Source: Corynebacterium sp. p3-SID1056 (lineage in GTDB: Bacteria; Actinomycetota; Actinomycetes; Mycobacteriales; Mycobacteriaceae). From it: 64,000 bases of DNA. Of the stretch, positions 25,713-36,624 are shown piece after piece (the stretch's first letter is position 1; every line of letters begins with the position of its first letter). Both the position numbers and the translations under genes were made by a program. The stretch covers positions 1-64,000 of the forward strand of contig NZ_JALXXL010000010.1 in assembly GCF_025152525.1 (NCBI RefSeq), written 5' to 3'. The notes beneath the pieces were generated by a model. It was not told where the DNA came from, did not search any database, and saw nothing but the letters and a program-made list of their open reading frames with translations.

Positions 25713-26540
25713 ATGCACGCTCCCCAGCTCATCATCAGCGACATCGACGGCACCTTTATCACCCCGGCTGGCCGGGTGACTCCGAGGCTGCGCGACGTGG
25801 TGGTCCGCGCGGTGCGCTCGGGAGCAAAGTTCGCCCTGGCCACGGGCCGGCCGCACCGCTGGCTGCTCCCGGTCTTGGACCAACTGCCGATCGCACCCGC
25901 CTGCGTTTGCGCCAACGGCGCGGTAGTCTACGACCCGGTCGAGGACACGGTGCTGCGCTCCTTCGAACTGGCGCCGGATACCATGGCGCGCGTCGTCGAA
26001 GCGATCGACGAGACGCTGCGTCCCTTGCAGATCCAGCACGGTTACGGAGTGGAGCGCGTGGGCCAGAGCGCGCTCGACCCGGAGGAGGAGTGCTTCCTCA
26101 CCACGCCCGAGTACAACCGGGACGCTTGGGACACCGCCTTTGGCGTCGGCACTGTTGCCGAGATCACCGCGCAGCCCGCGGCGAAGCTTTTGGTCCGCGC
26201 GCCTCAGCTGCAGTCCGCGGAAATGTTCGACCTGCTCGCCCAGGTGATCGAACCGGAGGACGCGCACCTGACTTACTCCATGGACGAGGGGCTCATTGAG
26301 CTCTCGCACCCCGGCATCAATAAGGCCAGCGGCGCGTCGGTGCTGGCAGCCGAGTACGGCATCGACCCCTCGCAGGTCGTGGCGTTCGGGGACATGCCTA
26401 ACGACCTGGAGATGCTCGCCTGGGCCGGGATGGGCGTGGCGATGGCGAACGCTGCGCCCGCCCTGTTGGACGCCGCAGACGATGTCACCGCCTCCAACGA
26501 GGAGGATGGGGTGGCGCAGGTGCTGGAGCACTGGTTCTAA
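25713..26540 (+). CDS. HAD-superfamily phosphatase, Cof type
   Basis: This 275-residue cytoplasmic phosphatase of HAD subfamily IIB has motif [10 protein letters not shown] (catalytic Asp pair), motif [10 protein letters not shown], and motif [15 protein letters not shown] with [10 protein letters not shown]. The C2B cap lies between about residues 85 and 190. Substrates of Cof-type enzymes are usually sugar phosphates or pyridoxal phosphate; this one cannot be assigned. It is the last gene of the serS cluster. Confidence 0.93.
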   Translation: MHAPQLIISDIDGTFITPAGRVTPRLRDVVVRAVRSGAKFALATGRPHRWLLPVLDQLPIAPACVCANGAVVYDPVEDTVLRSFELAPDTMARVVEAIDETLRPLQIQHGYGVERVGQSALDPEEECFLTTPEYNRDAWDTAFGVGTVAEITAQPAAKLLVRAPQLQSAEMFDLLAQVIEPEDAHLTYSMDEGLIELSHPGINKASGASVLAAEYGIDPSQVVAFGDMPNDLEMLAWAGMGVAMANAAPALLDAADDVTASNEEDGVAQVLEHWF

Positions 26541-26541
26541 A

Positions 26542-26547
26542 TACAAT
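26542..26547 (+). promoter_or_regulatory. -10 element of glpK
   Basis: TACAAT is followed by exactly seven bases and the glpK ATG, a near-ideal leaderless promoter placed in the 14-base gap after the HAD gene. Confidence 0.6.
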
Positions 26548-26554
26548 TGGCGGC

Positions 26555-28027
26555 ATGTCTCTCATTGCGGCCATTGACCAGGGCACAACCTCCACCCGCG
26601 TGGTGATCACCGACACCGACGGTGGCGTCGTCGCCCAAGCACAGTTCGAGCACACCCAGCACCTGCCGCGCGAGGGCTGGGTAGAGCACGATGCGCTGGA
26701 GATTTGGCGCAACACCCGCCGCGCGCTGAGCGAGGCGCTTGCCGACGCCGACATCGCGGAAGCAGACATCGCCGCCCTCGGCCTGACCAACCAACGCGAA
26801 ACGGCCGTGATCTGGGAAAAGGCGACGGGTGCCCCGATCCATCGCGCGATCGTGTGGCAGGACACGCGCACCAACCCGGCCCCGGGGACCGGCTCCGCCC
26901 AGGACGCCTACCTGGATCGCACGGGCCTGTTGCACAACTCTTATCCTGCGGGCCCGAAGTGGGCATGGATTTTGGACCACGTGGACGGCGCCCGCGAGCG
27001 CGCCGAGGCCGGGGAGCTGCTCGCCGGGACGATCGACACCTGGCTGATCTGGAATCTCACCGGCGGCGCCCACGAGCCGGACAACGCCGTGCACGTCACA
27101 GACGTGACCAACGCGTCGCGCACCCTGCTGATGGATCTGCGTACCCTCGAGTGGGACCCGAATCTCTGCCGCGAGTTTGGGGTGCCGGAGCAGATCCTGC
27201 CGGAGATTCGTCCCTCGGTGAGCCGCTTTGGCACCGTGCGCCGCCGCGGGCCGCTCGCGGGCGTGCCAATCACGGGCGTGCTGGGCGACCAGCAGGCGGC
27301 CCTGTTCGGGCAGGGGTGCCTGGCGGAGAACCAGGCGAAGATGACCTACGGCACCGGCCTATTCATGCTGCTCAACACCGGCGAGCAGCCGCGAATTAGC
27401 AACCGCGGTCTGCTGACCACGGTGGCCTACCAGATCGAGGGCGAAGCCCCCGTTTACGCGCAGGAGGGCTCGGTGGCCGTCGGCGGTTCGCTGATCCAGT
27501 GGCTGCGCGACCAGCTCGGGATGCTGCGCACCGCGGCCGAGTCGGAGACCCTCGCGGCCCAGGTGGACACCTCGGGCGGGGTAGTCATCGTCCCGGCCTT
27601 TTCCGGCCTGTTCGCCCCGCGCTGGCGCCCGGACGCCCGCGGCGTGATTACCGGCCTGACCCGCTTTGTGGATCGCCGCCACATCGCCCGCGCCGCGCTC
27701 GAGGCCACCTGCCTGCAGGCGCGCGAGGTCGTGTGCGCAATGGGTGGCGAGCCGAGCGCGCTGCGCGTCGACGGCGGGATGACCACCAACGATCTGCTCA
27801 TGCAGATGCAGGCCGACATCCTTGGCATCGACGTGCAGCGCCCGGCGAACACGGAAACCACCGTGATGGGGGCCGCCTCAGCGGCAGCCATTGGGTGCGG
27901 GCTTATCGACGCCCCGTTGTCGCTCGGCGAGACCACCACCTGGAAAAACACGTGGGCCGGCCCCGAAAGGGACCGGCTTGTGGCGCGGTGGGAGGACGCG
28001 GTGCGTCGCTCCTACGATCTGGCCTAA
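26555..28027 (+). CDS. glpK: Glycerol kinase
   Basis: This 490-residue cytoplasmic enzyme phosphorylates glycerol with ATP. The FGGY-family start [12 protein letters not shown] binds phosphate. [13 protein letters not shown] and WQDTRT are GlpK signatures, and the glycerol-binding region is [12 protein letters not shown] with [12 protein letters not shown]. The C-terminal FGGY signature is seen in [15 protein letters not shown]. Its product feeds phospholipid synthesis, near the PlsC-like and GDPD genes. Seven bases separate it from the convergent amidase gene. Confidence 0.97.
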   Translation: MSLIAAIDQGTTSTRVVITDTDGGVVAQAQFEHTQHLPREGWVEHDALEIWRNTRRALSEALADADIAEADIAALGLTNQRETAVIWEKATGAPIHRAIVWQDTRTNPAPGTGSAQDAYLDRTGLLHNSYPAGPKWAWILDHVDGARERAEAGELLAGTIDTWLIWNLTGGAHEPDNAVHVTDVTNASRTLLMDLRTLEWDPNLCREFGVPEQILPEIRPSVSRFGTVRRRGPLAGVPITGVLGDQQAALFGQGCLAENQAKMTYGTGLFMLLNTGEQPRISNRGLLTTVAYQIEGEAPVYAQEGSVAVGGSLIQWLRDQLGMLRTAAESETLAAQVDTSGGVVIVPAFSGLFAPRWRPDARGVITGLTRFVDRRHIARAALEATCLQAREVVCAMGGEPSALRVDGGMTTNDLLMQMQADILGIDVQRPANTETTVMGAASAAAIGCGLIDAPLSLGETTTWKNTWAGPERDRLVARWEDAVRRSYDLA

Positions 28028-28034
28028 TCGCTGC

Positions 28035-29987
28035 TTAGTTGGTCGTGATGTGCACCGCGTTGTGCACCGGATTGTAGGTAATGGTGCCGCCCTGGAAGGT
28101 GACGACAGCGGTGCCGTCACCAAGCGTGCGCTCGCGTGACGTCGGCATACCGAGCGGGCCAGCGTCCATGCCCTGCTGCAGCCAGGCGTCGGCAATCTTG
28201 CCCGCGAGGGTGAAGATCTGGCCCTGGCGATCCTGAATGCCGATGCCGCTCTTGTAAAAGGCGTAGGTGCGGCCGCCGACCTGTGGGCCGCCAACTCCGG
28301 CGACGAGCGCGCCGAGCGTCGGCTCGAACTGGTACCACACGTTGGCTAGGTCCTGCTTGCCAATCGTTTGCAGCGCCGGGCCGATATACGGGGTGATCTG
28401 CTGAACCGTCAGGCCAGGTATGAGCTCCATGCCGGCGACCGACTTTGCGCCGCCGGGCAGCATGCCGCGGGAGTTGGCGTACAGGATAACCAGGCCGAGC
28501 AGGGTGCCGGCCGCGGCAGCGATCGCCACGGCGTCGCCGGAAGCGAGACCGGACAGCGAGATGCCGCTGGTCTTGGTGCCTTCGGCGGGGCGGACCACGG
28601 TTGTGGTGGTGCCGTCCTCGTTGACTACCGTGTCAGTTTCCGTGTCGCTGCCGCTCGAGCCTAGGGCGGAGGAGAGGTCGCCGACGGTGGTGTCGGTGGC
28701 TTCCACATCTTGGTTGTCCGTATCGGTGCCGGTGGTGCCGCCCAAAAGGGAGTCGACGATTCCGCCAGGCCCGCGGGAACCACCGAGGCTTTGGTACTTG
28801 GTGTTGGCTACGCGGCGGATGTCGCCCATCCGGTTGTAGAGGTTCTGGCCCGGGCAGGCGTTGTAGTGGAAGTCGCGGTGCGCGTTGATGTTGGGGAACA
28901 TCGCGCCCTGGCCTGCCGAGTAGCGGGAGCCGCGGAAGTTGAAGTCGGCGTAGTGGTAGTTCGAGCCCATCGGGTCAAAGCCAGCCACGGCCGCCTTCCA
29001 GCCGATGATCTCGCCCATCGCGTTCACACTAGCGGTGGTGGGGGTGGCGGTTTCATAGTTGCCCAGCATGGACACGCCCCACGTGTTCTGGTTGAACCCG
29101 CCGACGTGGGCACCCTCCACGGCGCGGTCCAGGCCGCCTGCGCGGCCCTCGTAGATGTTGCCGTACTTATCCACCAGCGCGTTGTAGCCGATGTCGCCCC
29201 AACCCAGGTTCCGCGCGTGGTACGTCCAGATGCCGCGCACGATGCCGGGGGCCTGCGCCTCGGTGTAGTTGTTGGAGCCGGCGGTGTGGTGGACCGTCGC
29301 CGCAGTCACGGGCTCGGTGTAGGTGGGGTTCGACGATGCGCCTGCGCCCCACTGCGCGCGGGAGACCACCTTGGGCATGCCTCGGGTGTAGGAGTCCGCA
29401 GCCGGGGCGATGCCGCCGGAGTTACCGGTGCCGCCGTCGAGGAAGACGGCCTCGATGTCCTTTGCGGTGGTCGGCGCGTTGGAGTCGGTGCGCCCGCCGT
29501 CGAGCAGGTCCACGTTGCCCGTGGAAACCTGGATGCGCTTGGTGGGCTCGACGAAGATCGGCTCGGTGCCGAAGGTGTCGCTACCAGTGTTGTCGGCGTG
29601 GTCCATCTCGTACCACTCGGACCAGGAGCCGTCTGCCTTTTGTGCGCGCACGTAGGCGACCACGTCGCGGTCGCCCTTCCAGGTCAGGCCGAACATGGTG
29701 AACTCGCGGTCGCGCGAGAATTCCTTGACCACGCGGCGGACTTCCTTCTCGCCGCCCTGGGTCTTGACGGCGGCGTCGTTCACCGTGGTGTCGTTGCCCG
29801 ATGCGAACGAGGCGGTATCGGTGTACACCTCTTTGTCCGGGCCGCCGACGGATTGCACTCGCAGGATGTGGTCGCCGCTGAACGCGGCCGTGGCGACCAT
29901 TGCCACGGTCAGAAGTGCGGCCAGGATTGCGGTACGCCAGGGCGCGGTCCGGGTGGACGCCCTGTTCAAGCGTTTACGTTGGTACAC
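28035..29987 (-). CDS. Exported N-acetylmuramoyl-L-alanine amidase (amidase_2/PGRP) with LGFP-like tail
   Basis: This protein of about 650 residues has a signal/anchor helix (residues about 17-38), a domain with Glu/Asp-rich beta elements, then an amidase_2 zinc hydrolase domain with VHHTAGSNN, NAHRDFHYNACPGQ (zinc ligands His, His, Cys). A Thr/Asp-rich linker, a second hydrophobic helix and LGFP-type repeats ending in GPLGMPTSRE follow. It should cleave peptidoglycan stem peptides while binding arabinogalactan or peptidoglycan. The GTG at 29987 follows AGGAG. Its position beside glf matches the secreted protein gene next to glf in C. glutamicum. Confidence 0.88.
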   Translation of the reverse strand: MYQRKRLNRASTRTAPWRTAILAALLTVAMVATAAFSGDHILRVQSVGGPDKEVYTDTASFASGNDTTVNDAAVKTQGGEKEVRRVVKEFSRDREFTMFGLTWKGDRDVVAYVRAQKADGSWSEWYEMDHADNTGSDTFGTEPIFVEPTKRIQVSTGNVDLLDGGRTDSNAPTTAKDIEAVFLDGGTGNSGGIAPAADSYTRGMPKVVSRAQWGAGASSNPTYTEPVTAATVHHTAGSNNYTEAQAPGIVRGIWTYHARNLGWGDIGYNALVDKYGNIYEGRAGGLDRAVEGAHVGGFNQNTWGVSMLGNYETATPTTASVNAMGEIIGWKAAVAGFDPMGSNYHYADFNFRGSRYSAGQGAMFPNINAHRDFHYNACPGQNLYNRMGDIRRVANTKYQSLGGSRGPGGIVDSLLGGTTGTDTDNQDVEATDTTVGDLSSALGSSGSDTETDTVVNEDGTTTTVVRPAEGTKTSGISLSGLASGDAVAIAAAAGTLLGLVILYANSRGMLPGGAKSVAGMELIPGLTVQQITPYIGPALQTIGKQDLANVWYQFEPTLGALVAGVGGPQVGGRTYAFYKSGIGIQDRQGQIFTLAGKIADAWLQQGMDAGPLGMPTSRERTLGDGTAVVTFQGGTITYNPVHNAVHITTN

Positions 29988-30041
29988 GGGAGGACTCCTG
30001 GATATTGCTGGGGCAAATGTGAAGAAAGTTATCTGTTGTGC

Positions 30042-31329
<1,288 letters not shown>

Positions 31330-31354
31330 GGGTCCGGCACCCCGCAGTATTCCT

Positions 31355-31378
31355 TTAGGTAAGGCAATCCTATATAGT
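31355..31378 (+). promoter_or_regulatory. DtxR box overlapping the siderophore operon promoter
   Basis: TTAGGTAAGGCAATCCTAT (31355-31373) matches the DtxR consensus at 15 of 19 positions. It overlaps a TATAGT -10 (31373-31378) that ends seven bases before the GTG start of the siderophore-interacting protein. Iron-bound DtxR would block this promoter. Confidence 0.65.
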
Positions 31379-31385
31379 CTGCAGG

Positions 31386-32288
31386 GTGAGTTTTAGGCCT
31401 TTTCTTGCAACCGTCCTCCGTAGTGAACGCGTCGCGCCGAATTTCCAACGAGTGACGTTCACCGGGGTCGATGCAATGGGGCCTGCCGTACCCATCAGGG
31501 ATTTGCGCATCAAGCTGCTGATCCCGTCTGCCAGCGGAATGCTCAACCTCCCAGAGGAAGGATGGTGGGACGCGTGGCGTGCGATGCCGGAGCACGCGCG
31601 CGGGCACCTCCGTACCTACTCGATTCGAGAGCTCCGACGATGCGCCGACGGCCCTGATGAAATAGATGTGGACTTTGTTCTGCACAGTGACAACCCCGGC
31701 CCCGCCTCGGCATGGGCGGAGGACGCGCAACCTGGCCAGCAGCTCCTGATAATTGGGCCGACCCGCGACGATGATTCCGGTGTTGGCATCGAATTCAATC
31801 CGGGGTCTGCAGCAATGGCATGCCTCTATGGTGACGAAACCGCGCTTCCAGCAATAGCCCGCATCTTGGAGGATTGGCCCGGGGGCCTCGCCGGGTCTGC
31901 TGACATTGAGGTACCGGCCGGCAACCACTTGCCCATCGACGCCCCTGCGCAGGTCGACGTCCGCTGGCACTTCCGCGAACACCACGACGTCGACCACGGG
32001 GATTTACTGCGTGCACAACTGCAAGACGATGTCGCATCCCGCTGTGCCTCAGTATCTTCGGGAGCTGGAAAACTAGAGCCAGTTGATGAGGCCCTCCTCG
32101 ACATGGTCTGGGAGACACCCACGTACTCCAGCGGTGGTGAATCTATCGCCCCCGCTTCGGATGCTGCAGGGCATACCTATTACTGGATCGCGGGGAAGAA
32201 CACGGCAGTGACGGCGATGCGGCGGCTCCTGGTGAAGGAGGCGGGTGTGCCTCGCCACCACGTGTCGTTTATGGGGTACTGGCGATAA
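31386..32288 (+). CDS. Siderophore-interacting protein (NAD(P)H:FAD-linked ferric reductase)
   Basis: This 300-residue cytoplasmic flavoprotein of the ViuB/SIP family reduces ferric siderophores to release iron. The FAD motif RTYSIR is at residues 76-81 and the second half is Rossmann-like with WIAGKNTAVTAMRRLL. It precedes the permease genes, so it should process siderophore imported by them. The GTG at 31386 lies seven bases after TATAGT and no ribosome site is evident. The DtxR box over its promoter implies iron repression. Confidence 0.88.
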   Translation: MSFRPFLATVLRSERVAPNFQRVTFTGVDAMGPAVPIRDLRIKLLIPSASGMLNLPEEGWWDAWRAMPEHARGHLRTYSIRELRRCADGPDEIDVDFVLHSDNPGPASAWAEDAQPGQQLLIIGPTRDDDSGVGIEFNPGSAAMACLYGDETALPAIARILEDWPGGLAGSADIEVPAGNHLPIDAPAQVDVRWHFREHHDVDHGDLLRAQLQDDVASRCASVSSGAGKLEPVDEALLDMVWETPTYSSGGESIAPASDAAGHTYYWIAGKNTAVTAMRRLLVKEAGVPRHHVSFMGYWR

Positions 32289-32300
32289 CGGGGTTGCAGT

Positions 32301-33323
32301 GTGAATAAACGTGTAGGGCTTGTCGCTTTCCTTGCGGCTTCCACCGTGTGCGCAGCATTAGTGTCGCTTCTGTTCGGGGCGCGCGAAATGGGGTTCGCGG
32401 CAACGGTGAGCGCGGTTCGCGACGGAATCACGCTGGCGTTCTCGGGAGGCACCGAACAACTCGAGGCGGCCAGCGACGAGGCGAAGATCATCGCACAACT
32501 TCGAGTTCCGCGCACCCTGCTCGGCCTGTTGGTAGGGGCAGCGCTAGGTACAGCGGGGGCGCTGCTGCAGGGCCACACCCGCAACCCGCTCGCAGACACA
32601 AACCTGCTGGGCGTAGGGCCCGGTGCGGCGCTCGCAGTGGCGGCAGCCATTTCCTTTCACGGCTCCATGACGGTATTGGGCACTGTTGGGGTGGGCTTCC
32701 TCGGCGCAATACTCGCGGTGGCTCTCGTGTTCGTACTCAGCATGAGGAGCCTGGGATCGAGCCCGATCATGGTCGTGCTCGGTGGTTCTGCGCTGGGCGC
32801 GGTCTGTAGTGCGTTTACCAGTGGCATCGTGCTGACGAATACGCAAAGCCTCAACGAGATGCGGTTTTGGACGGCGGGCGCTATCGCTGGGCGCGACATG
32901 CAGGTGGTCGCGGTGCTTGCCCCGGTCATTCTCCTCGGACTAGTGGGGGCCTTCGCCACGGCAAACAGGGTGAACCTCCTGAACTTGGGAGACGACGTGG
33001 CAAGCGCACTTGGTGTGAGAGTCCCCCTCTCGCGAGCCGTGGGCATCGTCTTGGTCGCATTGCTGACTGGCGCCGCGGTGGCTGGGGCGGGCCCAATCGG
33101 GTTCGTTGGCCTGGTTGTTCCGCACCTTGTGCGCGCCTTCACCGGGCCCGATTACCGCTGGGTGCTGCCCTGCTCCGCGCTGGCTGGGGCCTCGCTACTC
33201 TTGCTTGCCGACGTCATTGGCCGCGTCATCGCACGGCCCGGCGAATTGCAGGTGGGTATCACGCTCGCCTTTGTTGGTGCCCCGTTCGCCCTGTACCTCT
33301 TGCGTAAAGGGGCGAAACTGTGA
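32301..33323 (+). CDS. Iron-siderophore ABC permease, FecCD family (first)
   Basis: This 340-residue membrane protein of the BtuC/FecCD family has about nine or ten helices. Motifs include LRVPRTLLGLLVGAALGTAGALLQGHTRNPLADTNLLG near the start and GPIGFVGLVVPHLVRAFTGPDYR toward the end, the loop that contacts the ATPase. It forms half of the importer pore with the next protein. It begins 12 bases after the SIP stop and its stop overlaps the next start. Confidence 0.92.
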   Translation: MNKRVGLVAFLAASTVCAALVSLLFGAREMGFAATVSAVRDGITLAFSGGTEQLEAASDEAKIIAQLRVPRTLLGLLVGAALGTAGALLQGHTRNPLADTNLLGVGPGAALAVAAAISFHGSMTVLGTVGVGFLGAILAVALVFVLSMRSLGSSPIMVVLGGSALGAVCSAFTSGIVLTNTQSLNEMRFWTAGAIAGRDMQVVAVLAPVILLGLVGAFATANRVNLLNLGDDVASALGVRVPLSRAVGIVLVALLTGAAVAGAGPIGFVGLVVPHLVRAFTGPDYRWVLPCSALAGASLLLLADVIGRVIARPGELQVGITLAFVGAPFALYLLRKGAKL

Positions 33324-34318
33324 TGCGGGTTTTCGTGACGAATGGTGTCCTTGCGGTGTTGGCTCTCGCCGCGGCCCTTGGGGGTGTCATGGTCGGAGAC
33401 TTCGAGCTTACGGTCCGGGATATTGTTTCTGCGCTCATGGGCCAAACCACGGAATTGGCTCGTACGGTGATTATTGAGTGGCGTCTGCCGCGGGTAGTGA
33501 CAGCTTTGGGAGTAGGAGCTGCGCTGGGATTTGCGGGGGCGATCTTCCAGACCATCACGAGGAATCCATTGGCGAGCCCAGACATTCTGGGCGTCACCTC
33601 GGGTGCCTCCGCTTTCGCGTTGACTGCGTTACTTGCTGGTGGAAGCTCCGGAATGCTGCTGCATCTTCTGGGGGTCCCGCTCAGTGCGTTCCTCGGTGGA
33701 TTGGCAGTGTCTGCGGCAATCTGGTGGCTGAGTCGTGGTGCGGGGCTTGGCTCTTTCCAGCTTGTCTTTGCCGGGATCATCATCAATGCACTCGCGATGG
33801 CTTACACCTCGTTCCTACTCGTTCGCGCCGATTATCGTGACGTGGGCAAGGCGCAGGCGTGGGTCACTGGCTCGGTGGGTTCTGCTAGCTGGCGCGATGC
33901 CCTCGCCGTACTTCTTGCGTTGGCAGTCGTCGTTCCACTCTTGCGCTGGGTAGCCTTCAATCTGCAGGCGCTCTCGCTCGGTGAAGATACGGCTGCTGGC
34001 CTCGGGGTGGAGCCCCGGCATATGCAACTCATCCTCATGCTCATGGCTGTAGTGCTGGCATCGGTGGCCGTCGCGGCGTCTGGCCCGATAGCTTTCGTGG
34101 CGTTTGTTGCGCCACAGATCGGACGCAAGATCACACAAGCAGCAACGCCGCCTTTAGGAACAGCGATGCTCGCTGGCGCGGCGATTGTGACTGGCGCTGA
34201 CTTAGCAGTGCGCACCCTGGTGCCCGGGAAATTGCCGGTGGGCATAGCTACAACTGCGATTGGTGGCGCAGTGCTGCTCTACACACTGCTACGCGCAACA
34301 CGAAAGGTGTCCGTATGA
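33320..34318 (+). CDS. Iron-siderophore ABC permease, FecCD family (second)
   Basis: This 332-residue membrane protein is the second half of the importer pore. The core pattern WRLPRVVTALGVGAALGFAGAIFQTITRNPLASPDILGV is the FecCD signature, followed by GPIAFVAFVAPQIGRKI as the ATPase coupling loop. The GTG at 33320 overlaps the stop of the previous gene by four bases; ATG 33323 is an alternative with a one-base overlap. The next start overlaps by four bases, so the three genes are translationally coupled. Confidence 0.92.
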   Translation: MMRVFVTNGVLAVLALAAALGGVMVGDFELTVRDIVSALMGQTTELARTVIIEWRLPRVVTALGVGAALGFAGAIFQTITRNPLASPDILGVTSGASAFALTALLAGGSSGMLLHLLGVPLSAFLGGLAVSAAIWWLSRGAGLGSFQLVFAGIIINALAMAYTSFLLVRADYRDVGKAQAWVTGSVGSASWRDALAVLLALAVVVPLLRWVAFNLQALSLGEDTAAGLGVEPRHMQLILMLMAVVLASVAVAASGPIAFVAFVAPQIGRKITQAATPPLGTAMLAGAAIVTGADLAVRTLVPGKLPVGIATTAIGGAVLLYTLLRATRKVSV

Positions 34319-35085
34319 TGCTTCAGGTTCGAAATCTCAAGGTGAGTTATGGGGCTTCCGTCATCGTTGACGGCATTGATCTCGACGTGCCCCAAGGCGG
34401 CGTCACCACAATCATCGGACCCAACGGTTGCGGTAAGTCAACGCTGTTGCGAGCTACCGCTGGGCTTATTGCGCGCGATGGCGGCACGGTAACGCTGAAC
34501 GGCGTGGACACGTCGAAAATGAAGCGGCGAGAGATTGCGCGTCAGCTTGCAGTACTGCCACAGACACCTGTCGCCCCCGAGGGGCTGACGGTCCGTGACT
34601 TGGTCAGCCGCGGACGCCACCCGCATCAGTCCTGGCTACGACAGGCCTCTGCGGAGGATGCGCGTGCGGTTGATGCAGTGATGGAACTGACCAATATTGC
34701 AGAGTTTGCAGATCGTCAGCTCGAGCGGCTTTCTGGCGGACAGCGCCAGCGTGCCTGGATCGCGATGGTCTTGGCCCAGGACACTCCGCTCGTGTTTTTG
34801 GACGAGCCGACGACGTACCTCGACTTGTCCCACTCCGTCGAGGTCTTGTCGCTTGTACGTCGACTCGCTGATCAGGAGGGGCGAACTGTGCTTATGGTGT
34901 TGCATGATTTGAACCTCGCCGCACGCTACTCGGATCAGCTCATCGTGATGCGGCGTGGCGAGGTTCGTGCGGTCGGTGCGCCTGCCGAGGTGGTCACGGA
35001 GACTTTGCTGAACAGCGTTTTTGATCTGCCGGCAGTCGTGGCGTCGGACCCAGTGAGCGGTGGCCCACTGGTCGTTCCCCGGTAG
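34315..35085 (+). CDS. Iron-siderophore ABC transporter ATPase, FecE type
   Basis: This 256-residue ATPase powers the siderophore importer. Walker A GPNGCGKSTLL is at about residues 35-45, the signature is LSGGQRQRAWIAMVLAQ, Walker B is TPLVFLDEPTTYLD, and the H-loop is MVLHDLNLAA. This is the standard FecE/FhuC form. It is the last gene of the forward operon. The binding-protein gene faces it from the right, separated by 20 bases, so the importer is completed by a separately promoted gene. Confidence 0.94.
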   Translation: MMLQVRNLKVSYGASVIVDGIDLDVPQGGVTTIIGPNGCGKSTLLRATAGLIARDGGTVTLNGVDTSKMKRREIARQLAVLPQTPVAPEGLTVRDLVSRGRHPHQSWLRQASAEDARAVDAVMELTNIAEFADRQLERLSGGQRQRAWIAMVLAQDTPLVFLDEPTTYLDLSHSVEVLSLVRRLADQEGRTVLMVLHDLNLAARYSDQLIVMRRGEVRAVGAPAEVVTETLLNSVFDLPAVVASDPVSGGPLVVPR

Positions 35086-35105
35086 ACGCTGCGTCCCCGC
35101 GAGGC

Positions 35106-36059
35106 TTAGAGTTGCTCTTCGATTTGCTCGACTGCGTACGGGATAGAGAGGGGGTTTGGCATGCTCATTGCGTTGGCTGTATCGGTGTCGAGCCAGTAGA
35201 GTCCGCCACGCTTGTTGACATCAAGGTCCATGAAATTCTCGTCGTTCTTTAGCGCATCGATTGCGCCGTAGTAGTCCAGCACGAAGAGGTAGTCCACGTC
35301 GTTGAAGTCGGCGTAGTTCTCAGGCGACCAGTCGAGGAAGAAGCTGGAACCATCGCCGTTGAACTTTTCTGGGATCTTGAAGCCAAGCTTTTCAATGAAG
35401 GAGCCGCGGCCGTCGCCCGAGGTGTACACGCCGAACTTCCCGTCGTAGGGCATGCCGATTACGGCTGTTTTGCCCTGCAGCTCGGGGTGCGCTTCGCGGA
35501 AATCTTCAAAGGCCTGCTCGGCGTCGTCGATAAGTTTTTGGCCCTCTTCCTCTTTGCCTAAGGCCTTGGAGATCTCCTTGACCTGTGCGTCCCAAGGCAC
35601 CTGCCAATCCTGGTACTCATCCGAGTGGAAGGTCGTCGGTGCGATCTGTTCGAGCAGTGCCTTCTTGTCGGCCTCGAGGCCGCTGTTGACTGCGATAATC
35701 TTTGTCGGGTTCAGCGAAGCCACTTTTTCGGCAGTGTCGGTGCTGAATTCGGTGGTGGTATCACGGATCGGGTTTGGCTCCACCGTGAGCTTGTCCTTGG
35801 CCCACGGTCCAAGTCCGGAGGGATCGCCCGAACCCTCTTGTTCCCAGGTGGCATAACCGACCGGTTGGTCGCCCAGGGCAAGAAGCGTATCGACGTCGCC
35901 GAGACCCATTGCGACGATGCGCTCGTCTGACCCGTTGGCGCCGGAAGCTTCGGGAGCGGCCGTCGGATCGCCCGTGCCGCTCGAGCAGCTGGCAAGCATG
36001 AACGCTGCGGTGGCAGTGGCTGCGATTGCCTTGAAGGGACGAGAGGTAAAGAGAGCCAA
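35106..36059 (-). CDS. Iron-siderophore binding lipoprotein
   Basis: This 317-residue exported lipoprotein has lipobox LASC (Cys25) and then a Gly/Ser/Thr linker. The helical-backbone binding domain of the FepB/FhuD type includes DVDTLLALGDQPVGYATW and SLNPTKIIAVN. It should capture ferric siderophore outside the membrane for the FecCD/FecE importer. The start is TTG at 36059 with GGAAGGTG seven bases upstream. It has its own DtxR box (36096-36114). The siderophore type cannot be told from sequence. Confidence 0.9.
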   Translation of the reverse strand: MALFTSRPFKAIAATATAAFMLASCSSGTGDPTAAPEASGANGSDERIVAMGLGDVDTLLALGDQPVGYATWEQEGSGDPSGLGPWAKDKLTVEPNPIRDTTTEFSTDTAEKVASLNPTKIIAVNSGLEADKKALLEQIAPTTFHSDEYQDWQVPWDAQVKEISKALGKEEEGQKLIDDAEQAFEDFREAHPELQGKTAVIGMPYDGKFGVYTSGDGRGSFIEKLGFKIPEKFNGDGSSFFLDWSPENYADFNDVDYLFVLDYYGAIDALKNDENFMDLDVNKRGGLYWLDTDTANAMSMPNPLSIPYAVEQIEEQL

Positions 36060-36095
36060 GGTTGCACCTTCCGTAGATGGTTAAAGAATTTCGAG

Positions 36096-36114
36096 TTAGG
36101 CTTACCTAACCTAA
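36096..36114. promoter_or_regulatory. DtxR iron box upstream of the binding lipoprotein
   Basis: On the minus strand TTAGGTTAGGTAAGCCTAA matches the DtxR consensus at 16 of 19 positions. It lies 37 bases upstream of the TTG start of the siderophore-binding lipoprotein. The rest of the interval 36115-36293 shows no gene or clear signal. Confidence 0.75.
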
Positions 36115-36293
36115 CGAAAGTATTCTAAGGCATGCCTTGCCTCATGGGCAATGTCTGTCTACGCGTTTGGAACGGGGGCAACACACATCGAGTCGCTGTG
36201 TGCGAGCAGCGCGTACAGCGTCGTGAAAGCGGCCATCCACAGGGAAAGCCGTACAACGTGTCTCGTTTTCTAGATCAGGCAGCGATATGACTG

Positions 36294-36572
36294 CTAGCGC
36301 TGGCTGTACGGGTTATCGTCGGGGCTGCCGAACTCGCGCTGGTAGTGCGCGTCCCAGTCGAATCCCGCTTCTTCGCGGTTTTCCAGATGCAGGGGATCGG
36401 CAGGTGCCTCGTCGCTCTCCGACTGGGCCGAGCGAATCAACAGCACCACCCCGACGAGCACGGCACCGATCGCAGTGAACACGCCGATCGAGCCGGAGAG
36501 GAACACGACGGCAAGCCCGGCGACGACAATCGCCAGGATGCCAAGCAGAAGATCCATCTTGGAATTGTTCAT
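36294..36572 (-). CDS. Small two-span membrane protein
   Basis: This 92-residue protein has two adjacent membrane helices (about residues 6-26 and 29-48, rich in Leu, Val, Gly, Ala) and a polar acidic tail with EEAGFDWDAHYQREFG. The family is not known to me. GATACT precedes ATG 36572 by seven bases, which supports a leaderless start; an upstream in-frame extension has no ribosome site. It sits between the iron locus and the pca genes. Confidence 0.7.
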   Translation of the reverse strand: MNNSKMDLLLGILAIVVAGLAVVFLSGSIGVFTAIGAVLVGVVLLIRSAQSESDEAPADPLHLENREEAGFDWDAHYQREFGSPDDNPYSQR

Positions 36573-36624
36573 GGCACCGAGTATCCCGGCGCTTCGCGCA
36601 TCCGGCAAGGACGCCGGCGACCCT

